Source of the DNA: Adineta ricciae
Taxonomy: Eukaryota > Rotifera > Eurotatoria > Adinetida > Adinetidae
Reading direction: 5' to 3'
Assembly: GCA_905250025.1 (NCBI GenBank)
Contig: CAJNOJ010000110.1
Location: 1-64,000, forward strand
Length of the DNA: 64,000 nucleotides
Shown here one piece after another: positions 48,001-58,533 of the stretch; positions within the stretch are counted from its first letter, which is position 1; each line of letters starts with the position of its first letter. The notes below the pieces were generated by a model. That model ran no database searches and was not told where the DNA came from. It saw only the letters and a list, made by a program, of their open reading frames with translations. Made by a program: the position numbers and the translations under genes.

Positions 48001-48673
48001 ATCAGAATGTCGATAGATATTCTCTCATTGTTCCCCAAATATACTTTCGTTCACAACTAATGCATCGATATGCTTGCTCGGGGGTAATCGAATCAGAAGA
48101 GTAAATGTTGGCCAAATGACAGACGACAGATTTTCACGTGTAATCGATATCCACATTCTGGCATCGTCGAAACAAATGGACATTTTGATTCTCAAACGGA
48201 CGAATATGACAGATGGATATTGATATATTTATTTATGTAATAAAGACACTGTTTTATTTTTCTTAGTCATTCGCGTGTTTTCGTCTTATTCATTAACATG
48301 GATATCTGACATCGATCAGTTTTGTTTCTCTTCCATTCGAAATTTTTCACGCCGAGAATATATATGTGTGTATGTGTGCATAAAATATGAGTTATGTAGA
48401 TTAATAATCGACTCTCATTTGTTACATGTCATTGAATACAAGCAATTAACAAAAGCATTCAACCAGCCGGCAAAAAAATGAGACTTACGAGGTCTGCATC
48501 TAAGTCAGCTTTCTCGATAGCTACAAAGTCAGATGATGAATGGGATTCGCTTGAAATTTGTGAAGTTATTTCCGGTTTGTCTGCTAGATGGAGAAAATGA
48601 ATATACTCTTTTGATGAGTAGAGTACAAACCAGGAATTGGTTCATCGACCTGCGTATTCTCATCGTTGTCCAT
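42017..48673 (-). CDS. PRUNE2-like: Large acidic disordered protein, probable N-terminal part of the BNIP2/PRUNE2-like gene
   Basis: About ten exons chain in phase: MDNDENTQVDEPIP (48673), then SSDDFVAIEKADLDAD, a 500-residue exon ending NNQEDSNK (46020), an exon from KSNLIKQTN (45767) to 44960, one from VASTSSFLLND to LPFRK (43331), DESTATANVTDVEVKEEP, FRESNAQETLF to SRARAM, DQTISSSSDNENASS, and HPSDDNIPLK to LDS (42017). The product is about 1,900 residues, extremely rich in Asp, Glu, Ser and Asn, with no folded domain. It carries repeated DPF and DPW motifs (LFDPFAP, VPDPFDQ, VDPWSAIP). It ends in a phase-1 donor that fits the BCH exon at 38114. Human PRUNE2/BMCC1 also has a huge acidic region before a BCH domain, so I infer one gene. 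An alternative start is ATG 47498 (MASDVEDS). The long first intron (about 47523-48488) is full of AG-rich repeats. Confidence 0.78.
47570..47790. repeat. Purine-rich and CAG/CAA low-complexity tract
   Basis: A GAA/AAG-rich block followed by a CAGCAGCAA-like block in the 5' intron or 5' UTR of the acidic gene. Simple sequence, not coding. Confidence 0.6.
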
Positions 48674-49438
48674 TGTTGTTTTATTTGGTTAAATCAATCT
48701 AAATAAACAAAAGATTACATACGATGTAAAACTTTCAATCAGCCAGAAAAGAACGCCTTTAGCAAAGTGTTCGATTTATCCTCCTTCGTTGCAGATTTTT
48801 ATCTCAACAAGAAAATGATCTCAAGCACATCTTTGATCAATTATAAAACTTATAAAAATAAACATAATACTTGATTAACCAAAACATTTTGCTCATATCA
48901 ATTAAATTATTTATACCCGTTGTTGACTTTACAAGATTAGTACGTACTTATCGAGTGTATGTTTATTTTACCTATGATAGAGCGATATTATTCTTTTCAA
49001 AAGAGAAATACGAAAGGTAGTCCAAAGACTCACGCATAAACATCATCATGCTGAAAGACGTGTTTTATCACCTGATACTGCTCTGTCACATTTCGTATAT
49101 CTTTCGAGATAGAAGTCAAAAATATAATAAACGATGAAGAATGGATATCAAGGTTGAATCATTGACTATACTTGACATGTGCAACTAGCTTTCAGAACTT
49201 ATCTCTGAGACGTACAGATAAAAGTTTAAGTCATCAATAATTCATGCGCTCGACAAATATTTGGCATCAATAAGGAGCCGTAATTTTGTTGTCTCTCATA
49301 CACAAACGTTGCGATTCGTTCGCGAGTGGTACCAATGAGTAGAACTGCTCCGCTAGGAGATAAACTACATGTATGTTCAATTTTTAATCAACGTATGAAA
49401 ACGATAGAACAGGATACAATCAGTTCAATTATATATTT
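48674..49438. other. Intergenic stretch upstream of the large acidic gene
   Basis: About 760 bases, AT-rich, no credible frames. Should hold the acidic gene promoter and the GEMIN8 3' UTR. Confidence 0.4.
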
Positions 49439-50065
49439 TTAAGACTCTGTGTCAAGTATAGGAACAATTGCAAATATAGTCCGTTGTCCATGAACATGTG
49501 GATTTAATTGTAGACGGTTAGGTAAACTTGGAAAATACGATGGTTGCTTTTGATCAAATATTCGATCGAATTCCATCTGAAGTTGAGTTTCACGTGCGTG
49601 AATTTTCGAAGAATTGTTTGAACCGTATAGCCATTCAAGTTCTAGTTGACGTAACTTGGAGCGATTAATTGGAGGAAGTTTACTAATTGACTGAGTATTT
49701 GGACGCACTAGAATCAACGGAATAGAAAGTGAAATTCGATCTTCTAAAACGTACTTTGTTCACCAGGGATCAAATCGATTTGTTCAGCCTCATTCTTCTC
49801 TTGAGTTCTCCGATTTTCTACACAAAAAAAGAAGTGTAAAAGTTTGTTTCTATAAAAGTAGATCACTTGACATACTCCGATCCAGTTTATGATCACGTGA
49901 AAGTCGATAAAAGTCGAGTAAATCATCATCGATCATAAATTCCAATTCCTCATCGTCATTCATTTGTTCTTCTTGTTCTCCGCTTACCTCCATCGTCTGA
50001 TTTCCTTTGATCCATGTCATACCTGCCTGGTAATTTTTCCAGAAAGTCAAGTCCTGATTTTCCAT
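49439..50065 (-). CDS. GEMIN8: GEMIN8-like component of the SMN complex
   Basis: GEMIN8 links GEMIN6/7 to SMN in the complex that loads Sm proteins onto spliceosomal snRNAs. Three exons give about 170 residues. The N-terminus FWKNYQAGMTWIKGNQ matches human YWQHYHQAMAWMQSHH. The middle is acidic with FMIDDDLLDFYRLSRDH. The C-terminus LEWLYGSNNSSKIHARETQL, MEFDRIFDQKQPSYFPSLP matches human [20 protein letters not shown] and DRKQPKYWPVIP. It extends about 25 residues past the point where the human protein stops. Introns lie at about 49708-49752 and 49819-49876. The family is known for low sequence conservation, and both ends agree, so I am fairly confident. Confidence 0.83.
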
Positions 50066-50214
50066 GAGAATTAAACTGATCTAAAACTACAACACATATG
50101 CTCCATCACGTTTATTTCACATCAGTTCGTATATATTATGTACACAAACGAGAAAAAGACAAGTCAGCTATTGATGATCAACTAATACGCGTACAAAATC
50201 GAAACAAAACGAGC

Positions 50215-51662
50215 TCAAACGATAGAAAATAATGATTGTATTTGGTCAATATGCAATTCAGTGAGAAATGTCGCCGAAATTAAACATATCCAGCCGATCA
50301 GACTTGTTTTTTGAATGAACTCCTAAAAATAGAATCCATAATAGAAAATCAAGCATAGGTCGGATGGAACAGAAGATCATACCCAAGTTCTATCGAAAAA
50401 TATCGCGAATAAAAGAAAATCTTGCATGCTTATCGCGCTTAAATACCGCCATAGGTAAAATATCAGAATCGTCAATGGAGAATGGAGCAAAGTTAACTGC
50501 AGAGCCTAGATGTTGAAAAAAAATGAACATCAAATGATGAAATGAATTCATTTCTAACTTGCTGTTGAGGTTTGTTTGTATATGAATCAAGTAGATCTTC
50601 GTAGAACCGTACAGATCGATCCCAAAACAGGGCAGACAAGGAATATCGTAAGGAGAAAATACTTAATACAAGCACAATTTTGCCTTTAGATTCAGATATA
50701 ATACTATTCGTTTCTTTTTGTTCATCTTCGAGATTTAAGATCATCAATTCGGATTCTTCGGATCCAATATCTAGTGTCGGACTGGACCGCGTTGATGCTG
50801 GTAACGGTTGTCGTGATTTTGATCGAATAACCGGTCGTTGTTTAAAAAAGTAGAGCAAACAACCAACGATAAGACATACGCCACCTAGGACATCACTCAA
50901 TGCATCGACATAATATCCTATGTCACCATAATAAGACTTATATCGTTGGTTTTTCATGTGTGCACGGAAAACGACACCGTCGAGACAATCGAGAAAACTA
51001 CGTATTTGAAAGATTACAACACCGATTTGTCGTCGAAATAAAGATTCACTTGAGAAGAATTTGATTGAGATTAATGAAAGAAAGCAGTGAAAAAATGAAA
51101 CCGCGTTGGCTGAAATCATTGGAAAATAATACGTGAAAAACAGTTTTGATTCGAGACATTCAGCCAATGGTTCGCGGATAAATTGAGTCTAGAATACGAA
51201 TAACTTGTGTTATAACAAAATTTCTCGCCTGCTGTAAAGATTTGACTTTTCAAAACAATGTCTACCTTGCATATCGATGGTTTAAACGTATGGAATATGA
51301 TCCCTTCTTTTCTGTTATACTGACAACTAAATACAAGTCAAACAATGGCTTACCGTTTGGCCAACCATGATTTTTTTCACTGGTAGTGAACTGAAGATTT
51401 GAATTGAATTCGAATTTTGATTGATAAAATCGGAATGGGTTTTGTTTGCGGTCGTTGCATCGAAATCCAATGGTCCTCTTGATCGTATTTTGACATAAAG
51501 TATCAGATCCATAAGTTGAAGATAGATGATAAGTAAGAAGAACAAAGAGTAAACTGGATGTGTTAACAAAAGATGAAATGTTCGGACACAGAAATGTGCA
51601 TGCTGATGCACAGGTCGAGAAGGACATGGGCCGTTGCTTAACTTACGAATATCCATGATCAT
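50215..51662 (-). CDS. CPES: Ceramide phosphoethanolamine synthase (CDP-alcohol phosphotransferase family)
   Basis: Makes ceramide phosphoethanolamine from CDP-ethanolamine and ceramide in the Golgi lumen, the invertebrate counterpart of sphingomyelin synthesis. Exon 1 (from MIMDIRKLSNG) has one membrane span (LLIIYLQLMDLILYV). Downstream, FFTYYFPMISANAVSFFHCF and RRQIGVVIFQIRSFLDCLDG lead into the CDP-alcohol motif DG..FRA...Y..YYGD.G.YVDALSD. Later spans include LTILIFYLWRYLS, and the protein ends with a membrane helix after TELHIDQIQ, as in Drosophila CG4585. In the motif DGxxAR is DGVVFRA: the Ala-Arg pair becomes Phe-Arg-Ala. One intron near 51318-51352 seems only 35 bases long. About 390 residues. 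Spliced reading by eye. Confidence 0.85.
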
Positions 51663-52362
51663 TGTGAACAAATAATACTCAACATCGAGTAATGGTGTGC
51701 TAAACGAGAAGAGAGAACATGTAACGTGTTTTTAAACATCAGACCATAATCAGCTGTTCTTCTCTTCCTATCGAAAGCGAAGAAATGGGAGGAAAAAGCG
51801 CATTGACCAAATGCATATATAAATATGGGGTGATTCTCGCCTGCCTCGATTCGCATACACTCAACTACACTACTGATCGGAGTGAATGAAGATCTGTTAT
51901 TCTTTTTCTACTTCGTCGTCTTGTTTTTCTTTCTCTCTCCTCGTTCTCCGTCGTTTTTGCTTTATCGATAGGATGAGAAGAATTTTTTCCTCCGGTTAAG
52001 TTCCAGACGAACCAGAACAAGAAAAAAAATAGACCCTTCTTCCTTTCGCGATAGATTCTCGTGATGTTCCATGGGAGAAAAAAATACGCATAGCATGTGT
52101 GGATTCGATAGCCATTTGCAAACATATAGCTGATAACATTGTAATTGCGTTATTTGCTGATTGAAATTGACGTTTCACAAAGTCAGTTTTGCTGCTTCGA
52201 ATCATATTGTTTATATTCGAGATTGGAAAAAAGGCACACATTATTAATCATTAGAAAAAAAGGGAGAAAGAAAATTTCAAAATAAATAGAAATGCCGGTA
52301 TGGTTAGTTGAATATTTTCAGCTTCTATTTGTTCTGAAACTAAGAAGAGAGTGATGACTATT
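51663..52362. other. Intergenic stretch between CPES and ADRM1
   Basis: About 700 bases with pyrimidine-rich runs on the plus strand (51895-51960). Frames here are simple-sequence artefacts. Confidence 0.4.
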
Positions 52363-53924
52363 TTAATTTGTATCCATTGTATTATTGGACGGATTTTCCT
52401 CATCTTTATAATGTTTAGCCAAGGCTTGCATGAAAACTTGCAGATCGCCTTGATTAACTGCATTGGTTACTTGTTCGGAAAGATTAAGTTGAGAAAGAAT
52501 AGATTTCAATTCTCCTGAGCGAAAAGCAGTACTAAATAGGAATGAGAAAATGAATTTAGCGATCATTTGTTATCTGTCACATACCTAAACGCATCCGTGA
52601 GTTGACGGTATTCTGGCGATTGAATTGATTCTTTCAATTCGTTTTCCGTACCAGGTATTGAATAATCTTCAGGTAGATGAGGACGTATTTTTTCTTGGAT
52701 ATCCTTATTGCTTAACAATGGAATTAGCGTCTGAAGCAATAGTGGAAACTTATGGAAAGAAAAAACTTTATTCATAGACTTACTTCACCATTTGAAGGAT
52801 AACGAGATGTTTCCGATGATGCCGTTGCACTGTCTTCAGTTGCACTATTATTCAAATTGACAAGAGCATTCGTCAGAGCACTCATTTGAATACCACTACG
52901 TTTCGGTTCGTTCGATGAAGTCGAAGGAACTGTTGTAGATGTCGTTACAGCTGGTGTTGAAGATGATGATGAACTGCTGCCAGCTCGACTGCTAGAAGTC
53001 GATGGTGTCGCCGGTGTACGTGCTGCAGTCGGTGCCGTATTCGGACGCGAAGTTGCAGCTTGAGGATTTGTACGAGACGATGCAGTTCTTTGTTGAGCGG
53101 TACCTCCTTCAAGTCCACCACTACGTTGAAGTCCTTGCATCAAACTGCCAGCACCGGCACCTCCACGTCCAAATGCAGAAAATAGCGAAGCAACATCGTT
53201 TGGATTCATACCTACAATCAAGTATTTATATTAAAGCGAACGTAATTAACAAAACTAGATAACGTACCACGCAAAACATTGGATAAATCATTTGGGCCGA
53301 GTCCACCGGCGCCACCAGCGCCCGCCATGCGTTCCATAAGAGGCTGCAATGGATGACCACTGCTACTGCTGTCATTATAACCAGGCCCTGGTGGGCGATT
53401 TAGCTAATAAATCAAACGATAGCTCATAGTCGAAGCTTTAAAAGTTGTTTACTTACGAAATCGTTTATCTTTTTACAAAATTGTTCGTCTTGATCATCTT
53501 TGGGTTCTTGCATCCAAAAGAAGAATTTACGCGAATTTGTTTTCCACTTGAGAATATAAACACGGCCTAAAATCTCAGTGATGTTTCTCTCCATTGCACA
53601 ACAATAGTAGGGATTATTTGTACCTGTGGTATTTTGTGTAACTTTCTTATATTCGATCTCATCTGGAAAGATAACTAGATCATCTTCTGGTGTGTTACTT
53701 GATCGATCCCTCCAACATAAATGCATAAGCATATCATTTCCCTGATATAGATAAACGAGCCCTTTTCGTTTATCAGGATAAACCTACAATACAAAGATGA
53801 AAAACATAGACAGAACAGAATTTCTTTCACAGACCATGTTACCACGTAAGTTCATTTTCCCAGCTTTAAATTCGACGAGATTTTTAGCACGAGCTTGAGC
53901 GTTGGCCCCACCGAAGAGCGACAT
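52363..53924 (-). CDS. ADRM1: Proteasomal ubiquitin receptor ADRM1/Rpn13
   Basis: Binds ubiquitin chains at the 19S proteasome cap and recruits the deubiquitinase UCH37. Residues after the start MSLFGGANAQARAKNLVEFK form the Pru domain (KAGKMNLRGNMV, GLVYLYQGNDMLMHLCWRDR, DLVIFPDEIEYKKV, VYILKWKTNSRKFFFWMQEP), with the FFFW loop that contacts ubiquitin. A long Gly/Ala/Ser/Thr-rich linker follows, including GRGGAGAGSLMQGLQRSG. The C-terminal DEUBAD domain (LIPLLSNKDIQEKIRPHLPE to DLQVFMQALAKHYKDEE) binds UCH37. Six short-intron exons give about 400 residues, as expected. Confidence 0.97.
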
Positions 53925-54516
53925 TTTATGCTTGAAGTTTCGTAACGGTATTGACAAGATGTGATGTGCGAATGACAAATATAAAAAATGAATCAATCGG
54001 TGCGCACATACGTTGATAATAATGACGAATAGAACATCTTGGTTCGATTGGTACGATGTATCGTCAATCTGATTTTAACACATTCGATCGAAAGTTCTCC
54101 TGAAGATTATCACACATGAAACAGAAGGATGGGCTTTATTTGAAATACTAGCTGTGTGCAAGAACTTAATCATTAAATCATTGAAAAGGGCACAGTGGTG
54201 CGTGGCGCCCTCTCTCACCCACATACGCTTAAGAACTCACTACGTACCTCTAAGCCAAAGTTTGCGTGATTTGAAACCAATACATCCATTTAACACATTT
54301 CCGCGATAGTATGTAGCTTAAGAATCTGATATGAGACTTTCCATTTCTATTGAATTACTATGCAACATCGAATACAAAAAATTCATTACATATTTTCAAC
54401 TGATATAGTACACGAACATAAAGATACACAAAAAGAAACGAAGTGTTATATCTGATTTACACGAAAATTTCACGAGATTTCCATGTAGAAGACACAAACG
54501 TAAAGATATCACAGAA
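53925..54516. other. Intergenic stretch between ADRM1 and APLF
   Basis: About 590 bases with no coding signal. Holds the ADRM1 promoter and the APLF 3' UTR. Confidence 0.4.
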
Positions 54517-56021
54517 TTAATCGCTATCATCATCATCATCATCATCGTTATCATTGGGCATATGTACACGTGCTTTCTTTTTGGCTGGACGTGGGTTGTG
54601 GATGGGTGTGCCTTGTACGAATTCAGCAGCCTCTTCTTTTAATAAATCAATCTCACTTTCATCGGTAGAGACATCCTCGTCATCACGATCTGAATGTCGA
54701 GCTTTTCTATGTGGTTTCCACTCTTTGTCAGGAGCGCCCTGAGAATCACCTACAATATACAAAACTAAATGCAAAGACTGCAAAACTATTGAACATTTAC
54801 CTGCTCGATCAACCAGCGCACTATCTTCCAGATCTTCATCGTCGATAAAACTATCATTATAATCATATTCATTGGGTAATCCGTCGTCATCATCTTCATC
54901 GTCATCGTCGTCCTTAGCTGAAAATTCATGAAATACAGTCGATCGATATGCTGTTTTTATTTTACCTTTTCGTTTCGGTGCACGTTGATTAGAATTAGTC
55001 ACAGATGATCGCTTTTTCGTATGACTATATTCATTAAAATGATCAGGATTTTTTCGATAGCAATCGCTTCCGTAGGGACATTCTGGTTTTGTCTCGTCAG
55101 TATCATTTTCTTTGTTATTCCAGTCAGGATCACCAGGATGAATGGCTTCCTTCCGATGGGCTGGATTTTTTCTATAACAAAACTTTCCATACGGACATCG
55201 TTCTCGTTTGCCAAGCTTAGTCGCTACCGCGGCTGTTTGACCTATGGTACATCACGATAAGAACACAAAGGAGATCTAGGAAACAGGCTCAGTTACTTGA
55301 GGGTGTGTTATCTGACGGTTTCTCGTCGTTATCCTCATCATCATCGTCATACACAACTCCTTCCGCTTTCTTTCGTCCAATATCTGAAATAAAATGTTAG
55401 TTTACACTCAGTTCAGCAAGGCTACATACACGTTCGATATTTCGAGGGTGACGGTGTGGTTGCTGTAGATGTCGGCGTCTTTGTATTTTTACCTGACCCT
55501 CTAGCATTCTTTCGTTCAGGTGTTGTACCATTGGTCATCCATGCGGGCAATGCACGAGTTGTGTGCAGAATAATTCCACCTTCAGGTTCGACGCTTGGAT
55601 CTTTGACAGGAGATTTTTCTTTGGGATTGCTTTTCGGCGGAGAAGGCTCTTTCTCTTGAGCTGGTGATTTAGGTGTTACCGAGGGTTCGTTAACTTGCTC
55701 TTGCTCGTTTGATTTGATTGAAATGCGATAGAAGTATTCATTAGGCAATAGGCCAATTTCATCATTATCATTCAATTCGAACTCTTGATCTTTTGTTAAT
55801 GTAATTAATTGATTAGATTTCGTTCTATAGAATGTCGGATTATGATGGATCGGTTTTATCCAAAGGGTTCCATCGGATTTCACGTATAATTCCGCGTGAT
55901 TGCGAGAGATTTTTTTATCCAAACAACCGATATTGGGTGTACGACCAATCGTTGTTACAGATGTACCATCAAGCAGAAGCCGATTTCCTTTTTCTAACGG
56001 TATCAATTCGATAGTCGACAT
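54517..56021 (-). CDS. APLF: APLF (aprataxin and PNKP-like factor), DNA-break repair histone chaperone
   Basis: Links PARP signalling to non-homologous end joining. N-terminal FHA domain: IGRTPNIGCLDKKISRNHAE, which in the family binds phosphorylated XRCC1/XRCC4. In the middle RALPAWM matches the LPxWM core of the human Ku-binding motif. Two PBZ fingers follow: ERCPYGKFCYRKNPAHRKEA ending IHPGDP, and ECPYGSDCYRKNPDHFNEYS ending HT; these bind poly(ADP-ribose). The tail is strongly acidic, ending in a run of Asp (the NAP1-like histone-binding part), as in human APLF. Short introns; about 430 residues. It starts 232 bases from the HPF1 start, head to head. TAATAG lies two bases before the ATG. 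Confidence 0.96.
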
Positions 56022-56253
56022 TGCTATTAGTTGAATCTATTCCAATTTCTTTCGACTTTATATGTCATTGCCAAACAACTATGCAAGATCATTCACTGTT
56101 TAGTAAGTTATCAAATGAAAATAAGAGAGAAACGAGTGCATTCAGATGTCGCTGATGATGAAATTTCACCTACCCAATGAAATTACATAATATTTCAAAT
56201 AGAAAAACACACAAGAAAACGTGCGTAGTATTATAGTTGCCATAAACTAAACC
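56022..56253. promoter_or_regulatory. Shared divergent promoter region of APLF and HPF1
   Basis: The only sequence between the two start codons, 232 bases, so promoters of both genes must lie in it (or trans-splice sites in place of proper 5' UTRs). It is AT-rich. I see no clear TATA box. ATTATAG sits about 21 bases before the HPF1 ATG and could be a splice acceptor. Confidence 0.6.
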
Positions 56254-57695
56254 ATGACGGAACGTAAACGCTTGTCAGATACGGATGAGCCTTCAGCGAA
56301 CAATACAACTAAAAAGATTAAACTTATTCAAACCACTTTACCAGTTGGAACATCAAAACGTCCTATATGTAAATATGGTGCGAACTGTTATCGAAAGCAT
56401 CCTGATCATTTACGAGATTATCAACATCCAAAAACTGACCAAAAGGAAGAAGAGCAAGGGGACGACGATGAAGATTTCTCGACAACATCTGTTTCGGAAC
56501 TATCAACATTGACAAAGGAAGCATCACCAGCAAAACAAATAACAGCATCGAGCAATTCAACAATAAGTCTGATGGAATTAGCGGAGTTAAGTGGAGAGAA
56601 ATTACTCAGACATCTTTACCAAATGAAATTTCCAAGTGATCTTCACGAGTTTTGGAGTTTCTGTTTGGATCTCAAGAAAACCGATACTCGGGAGGTATTG
56701 ACAAATCTTCTCAACTTAGAACTAGTCGGTCCATTTGAAATTCTCGATGGTGCTTTAAAAACGTGCAGTACCTTACCTAATATTCATTTACACTATCGGT
56801 ATTATTATGACACACCAGAGTTTATGACTGTTATTCGAACTTTGGATAAAAAAAGTCAATTTCATATTGGTTATTATCGGTTAGCAGCTCTCTCTTTCTC
56901 TGTCATTTCACTGTCAGATAACATATTGTTTTTATCTAGAGATTCACCTGATGAACTACCAGCCTTTTTAGCTTCGAATGATTCGAGTGTCAACAATCAT
57001 TTTAAAATCTGCGGTGATAACATATTTGCAGCAGTTCAGTGAGTCATCAATCAAACGTGATTGAAATTACCGTCACATTTTCCCCATTTCAGTTCATATG
57101 CTCGCCACCATCTCAAATCAAGTGACAAATCTGACTTGAAAACCTTCGTTTCTGACTTGGAAAGCTACGCAAAAAAGCACAAGTTTTCTTTGGATGAAAC
57201 CACACCAAAAATAACTGCTCGAAAGAAAAAAGTCAATTGTACATTGCTGAACTCGTTGGGCATGGTCGTGCCGTGTGAAAACGATATCGGTTATCGTCCT
57301 GTTCCATTTACTAAAGGTAACAAACATCCCACACCGCTCTACTTTTCCAATCGTCTCTCTGTCTGTTAATATTAGATCAATTCAAGAAAGTTTGTGATAA
57401 ATTTTGTAATGGCACATCGGAAGATCAACATCAAAAAGCTGAAGATGACTTACAACATGTAATCACATGTATACAATTCGCTAACGACGAATGTGACTAT
57501 GGTGAAGGTTTAGAATTTGGCTTGAATCTCTTCTTATACGGCTCATCCAAACTTCATTCACGTATTCTGACACTTTTACCACTGGCATATAAACTACTTC
57601 ACCGGGATCTCTATGGACAAATTATAACAGATCATCTCTCTTCAGGTCGTTCGAATTTAATTGAAGATTTAAATGAAATCACAAAAAACAGCTAA
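56254..57695 (+). CDS. HPF1: HPF1 (histone PARylation factor 1) with an N-terminal PBZ finger
   Basis: Completes the active site of PARP1/2 and directs ADP-ribosylation to serine. After a basic start comes a PBZ finger, ICKYGANCYRKHPDHLRDYQ then HP, and an acidic linker. The HPF1 fold follows: FPSDLHEFWSFCLDL, LNLELVGPFEILDGALKT, HYRYYYDTPEFMTVI, FHIGYYRDSPDELPAF, GDNIFAAV, GMVVPCENDIGYRPVPF and QFANDECDYGEGLEFGLNLF, ending LPLAYKLLHRDLYGQIITDH. The Asp-Glu of NDECDYG holds the glutamate that in human HPF1 completes the PARP1 site, and RDSPDE holds the conserved arginine. Vertebrate HPF1 lacks the PBZ; insect HPF1 is known to have one. Four short introns, about 420 residues. Stop at 57693-57695 overlaps the stop of the next gene. 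Confidence 0.95.
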
Positions 57696-58258
57696 TTTTC
57701 AATCGATAAATTTTTGTACATAGCTATAATACAATCATTGTCCTGTAAAATTCTTTTGTGTTTATTGTAACATAGTTGAGATTGATAGGGACGAGACACA
57801 TAGGATAATTGAAGATAAAGATCAGCTTGAAGACGATGAAGATGTATATGATCGATATCATTCTTCCCTTGAATAAGATTTTCATCAAAACAATGAATAA
57901 ATTTCCAACAACGATCAGCTTGATCTTCTTCTAATCGTCGAACATAACTTTGGACTGAACGATCGAAACACTCACCCGTTTCAATCGGCATACTTTGATG
58001 ATGATGAACAAGACGCTCAATAGATCTTGTATGATGAGTAATCACTTCTTGAATAGAACATTTTCCTAATATCAGATCTGTTTCAAACTTTTCATACATA
58101 CTTGGAATTACTGTCCAAAGCAATTCTAACTGTTCTAAAGTTAATTTCGGCTGATCGAGATGTTCAATCGCTTGGCAAATATATTGACATGATTCATTTA
58201 GACGATTACTTTGAAAAGCCATATCAGCTTGCCAAAAATATTCCTCGACAATATTCAT
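57692..58258 (-). CDS. Divergent 14-3-3-like protein
   Basis: A single exon from ATG 58258 (MNIVEEYFWQADMAFQSNRL) gives 188 residues, all helical in character. The pattern LTLEQLELLWTVIPSMYEKF, then CWKFIHCFDENLI and HLHRLQADLYLQLSYVS, parallels 14-3-3 proteins (LSxEERNLLSVAYKNVIG, LCNDVLSLLDKFLI, FYLKMKGDYYRYLAEVA). The phosphopeptide-binding Lys and Arg residues and most of the last three helices are not evident, so it is a shortened and divergent relative, or a different helical repeat protein. Stop TAG at 57692-57694 overlaps the HPF1 stop tail to tail. A TATATTTAG acceptor-like sequence lies about 37 bases before the ATG. Confidence 0.5.
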   Translation of the reverse strand: MNIVEEYFWQADMAFQSNRLNESCQYICQAIEHLDQPKLTLEQLELLWTVIPSMYEKFETDLILGKCSIQEVITHHTRSIERLVHHHQSMPIETGECFDRSVQSYVRRLEEDQADRCWKFIHCFDENLIQGKNDIDHIHLHRLQADLYLQLSYVSRPYQSQLCYNKHKRILQDNDCIIAMYKNLSIEN

Positions 58259-58533
58259 AACTACATCTATAGAACGATCTCGACTATCTAAATATAAAGC
58301 AAAACAAGCCACGTGTATTGGATATTTTTTTCCTAGACTATTTTTATTCGAATAGGACAGAACGACGATACACGTTGAACTTTAAGTTTTCGTTATTCTT
58401 TTTCTCTTTTCTCTCGAATTCTCCTTCTGTCTGTCGACGTTGTATCCAGAGAATAACAATATATCAGGTCCATCGAAACAAGTCAGTTTTGGTTCGTAGT
58501 TTAATGAAAGATAGAAAAGGAAAAACATAAAGA

